Source: UBA660 sp046704245 (GTDB taxonomy: Bacteria > Bacillota_I > Bacilli_A > RF39 > UBA660). Taken from it: a stretch of DNA of 40,851 nt. Of the stretch, positions 8,610-17,241 are shown in pieces (position 1 is the first letter of the stretch; each line of letters opens with the position of its first letter). A program made the translations under genes and the position numbers. The notes beneath the pieces are model-generated. The model was not told where the DNA came from. It was given only the letters and a program-made list of their open reading frames with translations, and did no database searches. Location of the stretch: assembly GCA_046704245.1 (NCBI GenBank), contig JBJKSD010000004.1, positions 1-40,851 of the forward strand, written 5' to 3'.

Positions 8610-9065
8610 ATGAATAAAGCTTTATTAATAGGAAGATTAACAAAAGATCCTGAATTGAAATATACAAGTAATAACATACCAGTAGCAACCTTTTCATTAG
8701 CTGTTAATCGACCATTTTCTAATCAAAATGGTGAAAGAGAGACTGATTTTATTAATATAGTTGTATGGCGTAAACAAGCTGAATCAGTAAAAAATTATAT
8801 TAATCAAGGTAGTTTGGTAGCTGTTGAAGGCAGAATTCAAACAAGAAATTATGAAGCTCAAGATGGCACTAAGAGATATGTTACTGAAGTTGTTGCTGAT
8901 AATGTTCAATTTTTAGAAACTAAAAAACAAGCTCAATTACGTACCCAAAATAGTGATAATGATGTCGAAGAAAAAGTGACCGAAGAAACAACTAACGTTG
9001 AAAGCGACCCATTTGCTGATTTTGGTTCTAGTATTGAGATAAGTGATGATGAATTACCATTTTAA
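8610..9065 (+). CDS. ssb: Single-stranded DNA-binding protein
   Basis: OB-fold protein that coats single-stranded DNA in replication and repair. 151 residues. The OB domain covers about 1-105 (MNKALLIGRLTKDPELKY; FINIVVWRKQAE; GRIQTRNYE). After an acidic linker it ends with DDELPF, the C-terminal tip that recruits partner proteins. Located between rpsF and rpsR as in Bacillus ssbA. Confidence 0.97.
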   Translation: MNKALLIGRLTKDPELKYTSNNIPVATFSLAVNRPFSNQNGERETDFINIVVWRKQAESVKNYINQGSLVAVEGRIQTRNYEAQDGTKRYVTEVVADNVQFLETKKQAQLRTQNSDNDVEEKVTEETTNVESDPFADFGSSIEISDDELPF

Positions 9066-9082
9066 TAGAAGGAGGGATAAAT

Positions 9083-9298
9083 TTGGTAGAATTTACAAGA
9101 AAGAAAAAGAAAGTATGCCAACTTTGTGCCGGTAAAGATTTAAATTATAAAGATGTAGATATATTAAGAAAATATATAAATGAAAAAGGTAAGATATTAC
9201 CTAGAAGAATGACTGGTGCATGCGCTAAACATCAAAGATATATAACCGAACAAATAAAAAGAGCTCGCTTTATGGCTCTATTACCTTATACTAAATAA
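9083..9298 (+). CDS. rpsR: 30S ribosomal protein S18 (TTG start)
   Basis: S18, the partner of S6 in the small subunit. 71 residues with the S18 core YKDVDILRKYINEKGKILPRR and GACAKHQRYITEQIKRARFMALLPY. It has two cysteines in CQLCAG near the N terminus. No ATG is suitably placed: the TTG at 9083 follows AAGGAGGG (9069-9076) at a correct distance and gives the usual N terminus, so a TTG start is assigned. A terminator begins at the stop codon. Confidence 0.95.
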   Translation: MVEFTRKKKKVCQLCAGKDLNYKDVDILRKYINEKGKILPRRMTGACAKHQRYITEQIKRARFMALLPYTK

Positions 9299-9320
9299 GA
9301 TACTAAATAGTATCTTTTTT
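9297..9320 (+). terminator. Terminator of rpsF-ssb-rpsR
   Basis: AAGATACT pairs with AGTATCTT, followed by six T. It overlaps the rpsR stop codon. Confidence 0.88.
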
Positions 9321-9367
9321 GTTTAATATTATTAATTTAGTCAATAATAATATTAAAGGAGGAGAAT

Positions 9368-9520
9368 ATGGCAGATATTTATAAAGGTAAGAGATATCAT
9401 AGATGTAATAATTGTAATTGTGAAATAGATATTACTGATCATTTATTACAAAATAACGAATATGTGGTATGTCCTAGATGTGGAGTTCAAAATCGAATAG
9501 TCAACAAAGATAATCAATAA
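9368..9520 (+). CDS. 50-residue zinc-ribbon protein, unrecognised
   Basis: A small ORF with ribosome binding site AAAGGAGG just upstream of the ATG. The product (MADIYKGKRYHRCNNCNCEI at the N terminus) has two cysteine knuckles, CNNC (13-16, plus Cys18) and CPRC (35-38), separated by 18 residues, which is a classical zinc-ribbon layout. It stands alone between two terminators (9297-9320 and 9521-9547), so it is its own transcription unit. I do not recognise a named family. RNA or DNA binding, or a redox role, are possible. Confidence 0.8.
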   Translation: MADIYKGKRYHRCNNCNCEIDITDHLLQNNEYVVCPRCGVQNRIVNKDNQ

Positions 9521-9547
9521 AAAGTAGATCAAGATGATCTACTTTTT
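9521..9547 (+). terminator. Terminator after the zinc-ribbon gene
   Basis: AAAGTAGATC and GATCTACTTT form a perfect 10-bp stem around AAGAT with a T run. It begins one base after the stop codon. Confidence 0.92.
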
Positions 9548-9604
9548 AGTTTATTAAATAGCATAAATAGACAATATATAGTATAATGAAATAAGGGTGG
9601 TTAT

Positions 9605-10045
9605 ATGAAAGTTATATTTATTAAAGATTTAAAGGGTCAAGGAAAAATAGGAGAAATAAAAGAAGTCAAAGATGGTTATGGCAAGAATTTTCTTATTAAA
9701 AATAAATATGCTGTTTTATTAACCGAAAAAAGTTTAGAGAAGTTAGAACAAGATAAAAAATTAAAGCAAGAACAAGAAGATGAAAATAAGAAACAAGCAG
9801 AACAATTAAAAGCCCAAATAGAAAAATTAACCCTTAAATTTAAGGTTAAAGTAGGGGATAAAAATAAAATATTTGGTAGTATATCAAGTAAACAGATATG
9901 TGATGAATTAAATAAAAAGAACATTAAAATAGATAAGCATAACCTATTATTAGATAAACCATTATCAAGTTTAGGTTATTATCAAGTGAAGATACAGTTA
10001 TATAAAGATATAATAGCTGACATAAAAATACAAATAATTGGATAA
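9605..10045 (+). CDS. rplI: 50S ribosomal protein L9
   Basis: L9, an elongated large-subunit protein with two globular domains joined by a long helix. 146 residues. The N domain MKVIFIKDLKGQGKIGEIKEV continues with VKDGYGKNFLI; a Lys/Glu/Gln-rich helix covers about 50-75; the C domain ends with LLDKPLSSLGYYQVKIQLY. A -10-like TATAAT is at 9582-9587, with no convincing -35. Followed by dnaB as in Bacillus (rplI-dnaC). Confidence 0.97.
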   Translation: MKVIFIKDLKGQGKIGEIKEVKDGYGKNFLIKNKYAVLLTEKSLEKLEQDKKLKQEQEDENKKQAEQLKAQIEKLTLKFKVKVGDKNKIFGSISSKQICDELNKKNIKIDKHNLLLDKPLSSLGYYQVKIQLYKDIIADIKIQIIG

Positions 10046-10063
10046 TTCAAACGTTAATAATTT

Positions 10064-10072
10064 TGTTATAAT
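10064..10072 (+). promoter_or_regulatory. Extended -10 promoter element for dnaB
   Basis: TG-t-TATAAT, with the hexamer at 10067-10072, lies 29 bases upstream of the dnaB ATG. No good -35 is seen, as is common for extended -10 promoters. Confidence 0.5.
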
Positions 10073-10100
10073 AAAATTACTAATAAATGAGGTGGGTATT

Positions 10101-11459
10101 ATGGCTGAAAAAGTATTACCACATAATATTGAAGCAGAACAATCAGTATTAGGTGCTATGTTTTTATCAGAGTATGCATTACAGAGAGCTACTGAAACAT
10201 TAGATAAGGAAGTATTTTATTTAGATGCTCATAATAAAATATTTGCTTGTTTAAAAGAATTAGCTGAGAAAAAGACACCTATTGATTTAACTACTGTAAC
10301 AGCACTATTAGAAGATAAAAAACAATTAAAAGAAATTGGGGGCGTTGAATATTTAAATGATATAGTCAATGTTGTTCCAACTGCCGCTAATATTGATCAT
10401 TATATAACTATTGTTGAGGAAAATGCTATTTTAAGAAAATTAATCGAAGTATCAACCGAAATAACAACAAGTGGTTATAAGAAAGAAAATTCTACCAACG
10501 AGATATTGGATGAAGCAGAACGTAAGATATTAAATATTGTTAAACATCGAAAAGCATCTGAATTTAGGAAAATTCAAGAGGTATTATCAAAAGCTCAATC
10601 TGATTTAGAGACCTTAGCTGAATCTAAAGGGGAAGTAACTGGTTTACCGACAGGATTTACTAAATATGATAAATTAACAACTGGATTACATGAAAATGAA
10701 CTAACTATTATAGCAGCTCGTCCAGCTATGGGTAAATCAGCTATAGGGCTTAATATTGCTACTAATGTAGCTACTGCTACTAATAAAACGGTGGCTATAT
10801 TTACCTTGGAAATGGGAGCAGAACAATTAGCAATGCGTATGATTAGTTCCTTAGGCCAAATAGAAGGTTATAAATTACGTACAGGTAATTTATTAAATAA
10901 TGATTGGAAAAGAGTTAATGAAGCTATTAGCCAATTAGCAGATACTAATATTTATATAGATGATACACCAGGAATAAGTATAGGTGAAATAAGAGCTAAA
11001 TGTCGCCGCTTAGCTAGTTCTAATGAAGGATTAGGTTTAGTTATTATCGACTATCTACAATTAATTCAAGGCTCAGCTAGATATGCTGGTAATCGACAAC
11101 AAGAAGTATCTGAAATATCTAGAGCTTTAAAAACAATGGCTATGGAATTAAATATTCCTGTTCTGGCTTTAGCACAATTATCTAGAGCAGTAGAATTAAG
11201 AGAAAATAAAAGACCTATTATGAGTGACTTAAGAGAATCTGGATCTATTGAACAAGATGCTGATATTGTAAGTTTCTTATATCGTGATGATTATTATACT
11301 AAGCAAGCTAGAAGTGATGATTATACTAGTGAAAGTGAATTAATTATTGCAAAACACCGTAATGGACCAACCGGTACTGTCGATTTACTTTTTAAAAGAG
11401 ATACAAGTACCTTTGTCAATTACAAGAAAGAAGAACAAGCAGAAGAAGATAAAGAATAG
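10101..11459 (+). CDS. dnaB: Replicative DNA helicase DnaB (Bacillus DnaC)
   Basis: Hexameric 5'-3' helicase at the replication fork. The start is set at 10101 (MAEKVLPHNIEAEQSVLGAM) because GAGGTGGG at 10088-10095 is the only good ribosome binding site; the longer frame from 10038 adds 21 residues covering the promoter and overlapping rplI. 452 residues. The N-terminal domain is followed by Walker A (AARPAMGKSAIGLNIA), Walker B (LGLVIIDYLQLIQG), DnaB motif 3 region (QLSRAVELRENKRP) and the arginine-finger segment AKHRNGPTG. Confidence 0.97.
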   Translation: MAEKVLPHNIEAEQSVLGAMFLSEYALQRATETLDKEVFYLDAHNKIFACLKELAEKKTPIDLTTVTALLEDKKQLKEIGGVEYLNDIVNVVPTAANIDHYITIVEENAILRKLIEVSTEITTSGYKKENSTNEILDEAERKILNIVKHRKASEFRKIQEVLSKAQSDLETLAESKGEVTGLPTGFTKYDKLTTGLHENELTIIAARPAMGKSAIGLNIATNVATATNKTVAIFTLEMGAEQLAMRMISSLGQIEGYKLRTGNLLNNDWKRVNEAISQLADTNIYIDDTPGISIGEIRAKCRRLASSNEGLGLVIIDYLQLIQGSARYAGNRQQEVSEISRALKTMAMELNIPVLALAQLSRAVELRENKRPIMSDLRESGSIEQDADIVSFLYRDDYYTKQARSDDYTSESELIIAKHRNGPTGTVDLLFKRDTSTFVNYKKEEQAEEDKE

Positions 11460-11467
11460 GTGGTAAG

Positions 11468-12934
11468 ATGTTACGGAGATTAAAGATTGTACCTATATTA
11501 ATAATTACTATAATTTTAACTGGATCAGTTTTTGCTCTAGGTTTTAATAATGCTCGCCATGATAACCCTATGGCTGTTTATCATGTCTATTTAGATGGTA
11601 AATCAATTGGAATGATCAAAGAAAAAGAAGAGTTAGAAAATTATATCAATAATGAACAAAGTGCTTTAAAAGATAAATATCAAGTCGAACGTGTCTATTT
11701 ACCAGTAGGATTAGAAATAAAAAAAGAAATAACATATAAAACTAATATATCTACTGCTAAAGAGATATATAATAAGATTAAAGGATTAAAACCTTTTACT
11801 ATTAACGGTTATATTATTACTATCAAAGGTATAAAACAAACTAATATTAATGTTATAGATAAACAAATATTTATTGATGCTGTCAATAGAACCATTAAAG
11901 CCTTTATTGGCGAAGATAGATATCAAGCCTTTCTTGATAATAATCAAAAAGAAATAATCGACTTTGGCACTAGAATAGATGATATTTATATTGATGAAGA
12001 AATAACTATTAAACAAGATCACATCTCAACTGATGAGTTAATATTTACTAACGAAAAAGATTTAACTAAGTATTTATTGTTTGGTACATTAGCTAAACAA
12101 GATCGTTATAAAGTTAAATTAGGAGATACCATAGAAACAGTAGCATACAATAATAATTTAAGTATTGATGAATTTATGGTTGCTAATCCGCAGTTTACTG
12201 ATCCTAATAATTTACTATATCAAGGTCAAGAAGTAGTTATAGGACTTATTAATCCTAAATTTAGTGTAGTTGAAGAACGCCATGTTGTAGAAAAAGAAAT
12301 CAAAGAATACCGTACTGAAATCAAATATGATAATAAGATGCTAGTGGGTAATGGATATCAGCTTCGTGCTGGGGTAAATGGTGAAGATAAAGTTACTCGT
12401 AAACTAATGATAATCAATGGTAAGATTGAAGATGTAGTTCCTTTATCATACGAAGAATTGAAACCCGCTATTAATCGTATTTATGTTAAAGGTGGAAAGG
12501 TTATACCTAATATTGGTGATAATAACTTCTGGGCATGGCCTACTACTACCCCATATATTATAACTAGTGTATTTGGTCCTAGATGGGGCTCACATCATGA
12601 TGCAGTTGATATTGCTGGTTGTGGTTATGGATCTCCAATATATGCTGCCAATAATGGGACAGTATATAAGACGGGGTATGATAGAACTAGTGGTAATTAT
12701 ATAATAATTAATCATAACAATGGTTACTATACTTGGTATGGCCACTTATCAAGGCTTTATGTTAAAGTAGGAAATGTTGTGCAGCGCGGTCAAAGGATTG
12801 CAGCTATGGGTAATACAGGATATCATCCGTTAACTGGACATCGTGTTGGGACTCACTTGCACTTTGGAGTTTATGTTGGAGCGCCACATAGTGGTGGAGT
12901 AGCTATTAATCCTTTACGGCTATACCAACGCTAA
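11468..12934 (+). CDS. Membrane-anchored M23 metallopeptidase with LysM and G5 domains
   Basis: A probable cell-wall endopeptidase of 488 residues. An N-terminal hydrophobic segment (about 8-25) acts as signal or anchor. A poorly conserved region (30-210) follows, then a LysM (YKVKLGDTIETVAYNNNLSI), then a G5-like domain (about 270-340), then the catalytic M23 domain. All zinc and catalytic motifs are present: HHDAVDIA (HxxxD), YTWYGHLS, and THLHFGVYV (HxH). Located between dnaB and walJ, the place occupied in Bacillus by the WalRK region genes that control wall hydrolases. It starts 8 bases after dnaB. Activity on peptidoglycan cross-bridges is inferred from the family. Confidence 0.9.
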   Translation: MLRRLKIVPILIITIILTGSVFALGFNNARHDNPMAVYHVYLDGKSIGMIKEKEELENYINNEQSALKDKYQVERVYLPVGLEIKKEITYKTNISTAKEIYNKIKGLKPFTINGYIITIKGIKQTNINVIDKQIFIDAVNRTIKAFIGEDRYQAFLDNNQKEIIDFGTRIDDIYIDEEITIKQDHISTDELIFTNEKDLTKYLLFGTLAKQDRYKVKLGDTIETVAYNNNLSIDEFMVANPQFTDPNNLLYQGQEVVIGLINPKFSVVEERHVVEKEIKEYRTEIKYDNKMLVGNGYQLRAGVNGEDKVTRKLMIINGKIEDVVPLSYEELKPAINRIYVKGGKVIPNIGDNNFWAWPTTTPYIITSVFGPRWGSHHDAVDIAGCGYGSPIYAANNGTVYKTGYDRTSGNYIIINHNNGYYTWYGHLSRLYVKVGNVVQRGQRIAAMGNTGYHPLTGHRVGTHLHFGVYVGAPHSGGVAINPLRLYQR

Positions 12935-12940
12935 ATTCTT

Positions 12941-13702
12941 ATGAAAATATCAGTTTTAGCTAGTGGCTCTAAAGGTAATTGTACTTATTTAGAATATAAG
13001 GATACTAAAATCTTAATCGATGTAGGAGTACCGTTACCATATCTTAAAAATAAATTAAAAGAGATAGGAATAGATATAAAGGATATAACAGCTATAGTAG
13101 TAACCCATACCCATAGTGACCATATATGTGGTTTATCATCTTTTTGTAAAAAATATGATACCAATGTTTATATAACAGAATTAATGAAAGAGGATATAGG
13201 TCGTTTAATATCAAATCATATAATTATGGATCAATTAGAACATATTATTGATGATATTACTCTAAGAATTATTCCAACTTCCCACGATACTTCTAGTTCT
13301 ATCGGTTTTATTATTAAAACTGAAGACCGTGAGATAGTATATATTACTGACACTGGTTATATAAATAAGAAGCATTTTAAACAATTAATTAATAAGGATA
13401 TGTATATATTAGAAAGTAATCATGATATTGAAATGCTAATGAATGGAAGATATCCATATCATTTAAAACAACGTATTCTGAGTGATATAGGTCATCTATC
13501 TAATCATGATAGTGCTATGTATTTATCAGAATTTATAGGTAATAAAACTAAATGTGTTGTACTAGCCCATTTAAGTGAGGAAAATAATAATGAAGAAATA
13601 GCTTTAAATACTCTATTAGAAACTTTAAGTAAATCTAATAAAAAAGTAGATCAAATATATGTTGCTAGACAACGCGAAAGAACAGACTTAATAGAGATAT
13701 AG
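12941..13702 (+). CDS. walJ: WalJ (YycJ)-type metallo-beta-lactamase fold hydrolase
   Basis: MBL-fold nuclease-like protein of 253 residues. The metal motif THTHSDH (about 55-61), the preceding strand IVVTH, the later PTSHDTSS and ESNHDIEML segments, and VVLAHLSEENN are typical of YycJ/WalJ. In Firmicutes this protein is linked to DNA repair and to coordination of cell division with the WalRK system; here walRK, yycH and yycI are not adjacent. It starts 6 bases after the M23 gene and is followed by rlmH, an order kept from Bacillus in part (htrA is missing between). Confidence 0.93.
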   Translation: MKISVLASGSKGNCTYLEYKDTKILIDVGVPLPYLKNKLKEIGIDIKDITAIVVTHTHSDHICGLSSFCKKYDTNVYITELMKEDIGRLISNHIIMDQLEHIIDDITLRIIPTSHDTSSSIGFIIKTEDREIVYITDTGYINKKHFKQLINKDMYILESNHDIEMLMNGRYPYHLKQRILSDIGHLSNHDSAMYLSEFIGNKTKCVVLAHLSEENNNEEIALNTLLETLSKSNKKVDQIYVARQRERTDLIEI

Positions 13703-13710
13703 AGGATAAT

Positions 13711-14166
13711 ATGATAAAAATAATATGTATTGGTAAAATTAAAGAACAGTTTTATAAAGAAGCTATAAATGAATTTTTAAAAAGATTAACAAAGTATATT
13801 AAGGTTGAAATTATTGAATTAGATGAAGAAATATCAGCTAATCCGTCCATATCTTTAATTAAAGAAAAAGATAAGATTCTTAGTAAACTTAATAATAAAC
13901 AATATTTAATAGCTTTAGATATAAATGGTAAAGAAGTAAACAGTATAGAATTAGCTCAAAAGATTAATAAATTACTTATTGATTATTCAGATATAGTATT
14001 TATTATTGGGTCTTCTCATGGACTACATGATGATATTAAAAAGAAAGTTAATTATTGTCTATCATTTTCAAAATTAACTTTTCCTCATCAATTATTTAGA
14101 GTTATTCTATTAGAACAGATCTACCGCTCGTTTACTATTATCAATAATGAACCATATCATAAATAA
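13711..14166 (+). CDS. rlmH: 23S rRNA pseudouridine-1915 N3-methyltransferase RlmH
   Basis: SPOUT-class methyltransferase of 151 residues that methylates pseudouridine 1915 in helix 69 of 23S rRNA. The start MIKIICIGKIKEQFYKEAINEF, the glycine loop VFIIGSSHGLHDDIKKK (SAM-binding knot) and the terminus FPHQLFRVILLEQIYRSFTI then NNEPYHK are diagnostic. The canonical loop has GG; here the corresponding position reads GSSHG, as in several Bacilli relatives. The stop overlaps a strong terminator. Confidence 0.96.
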   Translation: MIKIICIGKIKEQFYKEAINEFLKRLTKYIKVEIIELDEEISANPSISLIKEKDKILSKLNNKQYLIALDINGKEVNSIELAQKINKLLIDYSDIVFIIGSSHGLHDDIKKKVNYCLSFSKLTFPHQLFRVILLEQIYRSFTIINNEPYHK

Positions 14167-14193
14167 AGTATAGGTATTTACCTATACTTTTTT
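14165..14193 (+). terminator. Terminator after rlmH
   Basis: AAAGTATAGGT / ACCTATACTTT, an 11-bp perfect stem with loop ATTT and a T run, overlapping the rlmH stop. Confidence 0.93.
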
Positions 14194-14247
14194 CATTACC
14201 TAACAAAAAACAACAACAATAATAAATATAATAGTAATGGTGATTTT

Positions 14248-15570
14248 ATGGTACTGGCAATAAATAAAATACTATGGGGTATTGCTACTATGATGATAGT
14301 ATTAGTAGGTTTATATTTTTCATTTAAATTAAAATTTATTCAATTTAATATTAAACAGATGATTAAATATATTACTACTAGTAATAAGGCGGAAAGAAAT
14401 ACAATTTCACCACTAGAATCATTAAGTATGTCATTAGCAGCTAGAATAGGGGTTGGATCATTAGCTGGTGTAGCACTAGGTATTTATTTGGGTGGAGTAG
14501 GTACTATTTTTTGGTTATGGTTATCAGCCTTAATTGCTTCTCCCAATACTTTTGCTGAATGTGTCTTAGCTGTTATTTATAGAAGGAAAGATGAAAAAGA
14601 TATATATATGGGTGGCCCTCCATACTATATTAGAGATGGTTTAGGTAAACCCAATTTAGCTAGATTATCAGCTTTATTTATTGGATTAGCATATATAGTA
14701 GGTTTTATGACTATCCAAGCTAATACCATTACAAAATCAGTTACAGGTATTATTGAAATATATCCTTTAACAGTAGCTTTTTTAATTATGATAATAACAG
14801 CTATTATTATTTTTAAAGGTGTTAAGCAAATAGCTACTATCTCTACTAAATTAGTACCAATTATGGGAGGTATTTATACTATATCAGCTTTAATTATAAT
14901 TATTATAAACATCAATCAAATACCTAATATATTAATTAATATTATAAATGCTGCCTTTAATCTTAAAGCTTTTGGGTTTGGTATATTAACTACTATTATT
15001 ATTGGTATTCAACGAGGTATTTTTAGTAATGAGGCAGGTTTAGGTACTAGTGCTATAGTAGCAGCTACGACAACTGTCAATAGACCAGTTGAAATAGGTT
15101 TAATTCAAATGTTTGGTGTTTATTTTACCACTTTAATTATATGTAGTATGACAGCCTTTGCTATTCTAACTTCAAACTACCAAACGTTATCGCTAACAGA
15201 TGTTAATGGTATAGAAATAACTTTATATGCTTTTAAATATCACCTAGGATATTTCGGAGAAATAATCGTTATCATTACCATCATATTATTTGCGTTTTCA
15301 ACTATCATCACTGGTTATTATTATGGTGAATCATGTTTTAAATTTCTAATTTCTAAAATCAAACCGATTCATATATTTATTTTGAGATTAGCTACTATTT
15401 TTTTATTATTAATTGGTAGTATAATGTCCTCTTTATCTTTATGGCAATTTGTTGATATATTGATAGCTATTGTTGCTATTATAAATTTATATGCTTTAAT
15501 TTTACTTAGAAAAGATATTTTTTTTGAAGTAGATCATCTAAAATATAATAAAAAATATGGTAAAATGTAG
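14248..15570 (+). CDS. Sodium:alanine symporter family protein (AGCS)
   Basis: Polytopic membrane protein of 440 residues with about 10-11 hydrophobic spans, of the AGCS family that couples Na+ entry to uptake of alanine or glycine. Family signatures: SLAARIGVGSLAGVALG near residue 65, YMGGPPYYIRDGLG (about 122-135), and GIQRGIFSNEAGLGTSA (about 254-270), the most conserved AGCS motif. RBS TGGTGAT before ATG. A -10-like TATAAT is at 14227-14232 without a clear -35. 12 bases separate it from ung. The substrate is inferred from the family. Confidence 0.93.
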   Translation: MVLAINKILWGIATMMIVLVGLYFSFKLKFIQFNIKQMIKYITTSNKAERNTISPLESLSMSLAARIGVGSLAGVALGIYLGGVGTIFWLWLSALIASPNTFAECVLAVIYRRKDEKDIYMGGPPYYIRDGLGKPNLARLSALFIGLAYIVGFMTIQANTITKSVTGIIEIYPLTVAFLIMIITAIIIFKGVKQIATISTKLVPIMGGIYTISALIIIIININQIPNILINIINAAFNLKAFGFGILTTIIIGIQRGIFSNEAGLGTSAIVAATTTVNRPVEIGLIQMFGVYFTTLIICSMTAFAILTSNYQTLSLTDVNGIEITLYAFKYHLGYFGEIIVIITIILFAFSTIITGYYYGESCFKFLISKIKPIHIFILRLATIFLLLIGSIMSSLSLWQFVDILIAIVAIINLYALILLRKDIFFEVDHLKYNKKYGKM

Positions 15571-15582
15571 TTAGGTGGTAAG

Positions 15583-16245
15583 ATGATTGGTAATGATTGG
15601 GATAATTTATTAGCAACAGAATTTGAAAAAGAATATTTTAAACAATTGATATTATTTGTTAATAATGAATATAAAACAAAAATAATATATCCAGCATATG
15701 ATAATATTTTTAATGCCTTAAAACATACTCCTTATAATAATGTAAAAGTAGTAATTATAGGTCAAGATCCTTATCATGGATATGGCCAAGCTCATGGTTT
15801 ATCTTTTTCCGTTCCTAAAGGTATAAGTAAACCACCATCATTACAAAATATTTTTAAAGAATTATATAATGATCTAGGTATATTAGAACCGGATCACGGT
15901 AATCTAGAGGAATGGACTAAATCAGGAGTATTATTACTAAATAGTGTTTTAACGGTTGAACAAAATAAACCAGGTTCTCATCGTAATATTGGCTGGGAAA
16001 CATTTACAGATAATATTATTAAATTAATAAATGAAAAAAAAGAGCCAGTAGTATTTATGTTATGGGGTAACTATGCTAAAGAAAAAAAGGAATTAATTAC
16101 TAATCCCGTTCATTATATTATTGAATCCTCTCATCCTTCTCCATATTCCGCATCTAGTGGCTTTTTAGGTAGTAGACCTTTTTCAAAAGCTAATTTTTTT
16201 CTAGCCAAACACAACTTACCAACTATCAATTGGATGATAAAATAA
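15583..16245 (+). CDS. ung: Uracil-DNA glycosylase, family 1
   Basis: Removes uracil from DNA to begin base-excision repair. 220 residues, normal length. The water-activating loop GQDPYHGYGQAHGLSFSV contains the catalytic Asp; the uracil-recognition and minor-groove loop HPSPYSASSGFLGS is present, with LLLNSVLTVE between. RBS AGGTGGT at the start. In Bacillus ung lies close to gerQ (ywdL), which is conserved here on the opposite strand. Confidence 0.97.
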   Translation: MIGNDWDNLLATEFEKEYFKQLILFVNNEYKTKIIYPAYDNIFNALKHTPYNNVKVVIIGQDPYHGYGQAHGLSFSVPKGISKPPSLQNIFKELYNDLGILEPDHGNLEEWTKSGVLLLNSVLTVEQNKPGSHRNIGWETFTDNIIKLINEKKEPVVFMLWGNYAKEKKELITNPVHYIIESSHPSPYSASSGFLGSRPFSKANFFLAKHNLPTINWMIK

Positions 16246-16269
16246 AAAGAATTACTTAAGTAATTCTTT
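16246..16269. terminator. Bidirectional palindromic terminator between ung and lemA
   Basis: AAAGAATTACTT / AAGTAATTCTTT is a perfect 24-base palindrome between the convergent ung (+) and lemA (-) genes, with A and T runs on the two sides. It can serve both strands. Confidence 0.85.
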
Positions 16270-16792
16270 ATTTATTATTCATATACATTTCCACATTTTG
16301 ATGGAATGGTTTCTCGCGGTATTTTAATATAAAAGCTAATATATTAGAAGGGAAATATCTTATTAACTTATTAAATCTAACTACACAATCATTATAATAT
16401 AGTTTAGCAGCAATCAATTGTTCTTTAGTATCCTTTAAAGAAGAACAAATCTTTTTAAAATTATCGACATCAGATAATGATTCAAATTCATCTTTAATAG
16501 ACTTAAATTCTATTTCGGCTTCATCTAATTCTTTATCTAATTCAAAATCATCAATCTTACGTGAACGAAGTTTAACAATAATTTCTAAAATATCTTTATC
16601 TATTTTAACATTACCTTTAATTACTTTAATACTTCTGTTTAATAAATCAAATTTTTTATTTAAAGCACTATTGATATTAATTTCGGCTTCGTTAATTTTA
16701 ATAAATAAATTTTGAAAATTATTATATATGAAAGTATAAAATATTAAGATTAAACCAATAATTATTATAATTAATAGTACCGTATCAATCAT
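16268..16792 (-). CDS. LemA family protein
   Basis: A 174-residue protein with an N-terminal hydrophobic anchor (MIDTVLLIIIIIGLILIFYT) and a long-helix cytoplasmic or extracellular domain. The C-terminal motif NKLIRYFPSNILAFILKYRE matches the LemA signature (Asn-x3-Tyr/Phe-Pro-x3-ala). The start at 16792 is chosen over a 24-residue longer frame because GGTGAT precedes it and the longer version runs through the gerQ terminator. The function of LemA proteins is not established; they often sit beside membrane peptidase genes. Here it is immediately downstream of gerQ but behind its terminator. Confidence 0.88.
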   Translation of the reverse strand: MIDTVLLIIIIIGLILIFYTFIYNNFQNLFIKINEAEININSALNKKFDLLNRSIKVIKGNVKIDKDILEIIVKLRSRKIDDFELDKELDEAEIEFKSIKDEFESLSDVDNFKKICSSLKDTKEQLIAAKLYYNDCVVRFNKLIRYFPSNILAFILKYREKPFHQNVEMYMNNK

Positions 16793-16825
16793 ATTATCAC
16801 CTACTGTATTCGTTCCAATTATATC

Positions 16826-16856
16826 AAAAATAAAAGAATGTTTCAACATTCTTTTA
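16826..16856 (-). terminator. Terminator of gerQ
   Basis: On the minus strand, AAAAGAATGT pairs with ACATTCTTTT around a 4-base loop, followed by ATTTTTG. It overlaps the gerQ stop codon. Confidence 0.82.
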
Positions 16857-17213
16857 TTGTTCATTTGAGTTAAAATTTAGTTTTTCTTCACAGGATAAAA
16901 AATTTAAATATAGCGTTTTTATTATATGCCATTCGCCAGTTTTAGGATCACTTGTAATAATATGATCAATACCTACTGCCTCTATAATGCAAGGGAAAGT
17001 TTTATCTAACCATTCATTAGAACCACTAAATGTTACGTGTAGTTTTACTACCTTACCAATATTCATGCGTAAAATATTTTCTAAATATGTTTGTTCCATT
17101 GGTAATTGTCCAGTTGCTGGCTGAGTAGGAGGTATAAATTGTTGAGGTATACCGGCTGGAGGTATTGATTGATTTGGAAAAACTGGATTAACTTGATACC
17201 CACCATTATTCAT
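16854..17213 (-). CDS. gerQ: Spore coat protein GerQ
   Basis: GerQ (YwdL) is a coat protein that is cross-linked by transglutaminase and needed to localise the cortex lytic enzyme CwlJ for germination. 119 residues. A Pro/Gln/Asn-rich N-terminal tail (1-40) precedes the conserved domain: EQTYLENILRMNIGKVVKLH, VTFSGSNEWLDKTFPCIIEA, VGIDHIITSDPKTGEWHIIK, TLYLNFLSCEE. This order and wording match GerQ closely. The start has AAAGGAAT upstream. cwlJ, often beside gerQ in Bacillus relatives, is not in the window. The gene is strong evidence that the organism makes spores. Confidence 0.93.
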   Translation of the reverse strand: MNNGGYQVNPVFPNQSIPPAGIPQQFIPPTQPATGQLPMEQTYLENILRMNIGKVVKLHVTFSGSNEWLDKTFPCIIEAVGIDHIITSDPKTGEWHIIKTLYLNFLSCEEKLNFNSNEQ

Positions 17214-17241
17214 AATATCATTCCTTTCGTATAACTAATAA

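Noticed and set aside
10038..10100. 21-residue N-terminal extension of DnaB
   Set aside because: Covers the promoter element and overlaps rplI; family homology starts at 10101, where the RBS is.
16793..16864. N-terminal extension of LemA
   Set aside because: Runs through the gerQ terminator; a shorter start with an RBS gives the usual anchor helix.
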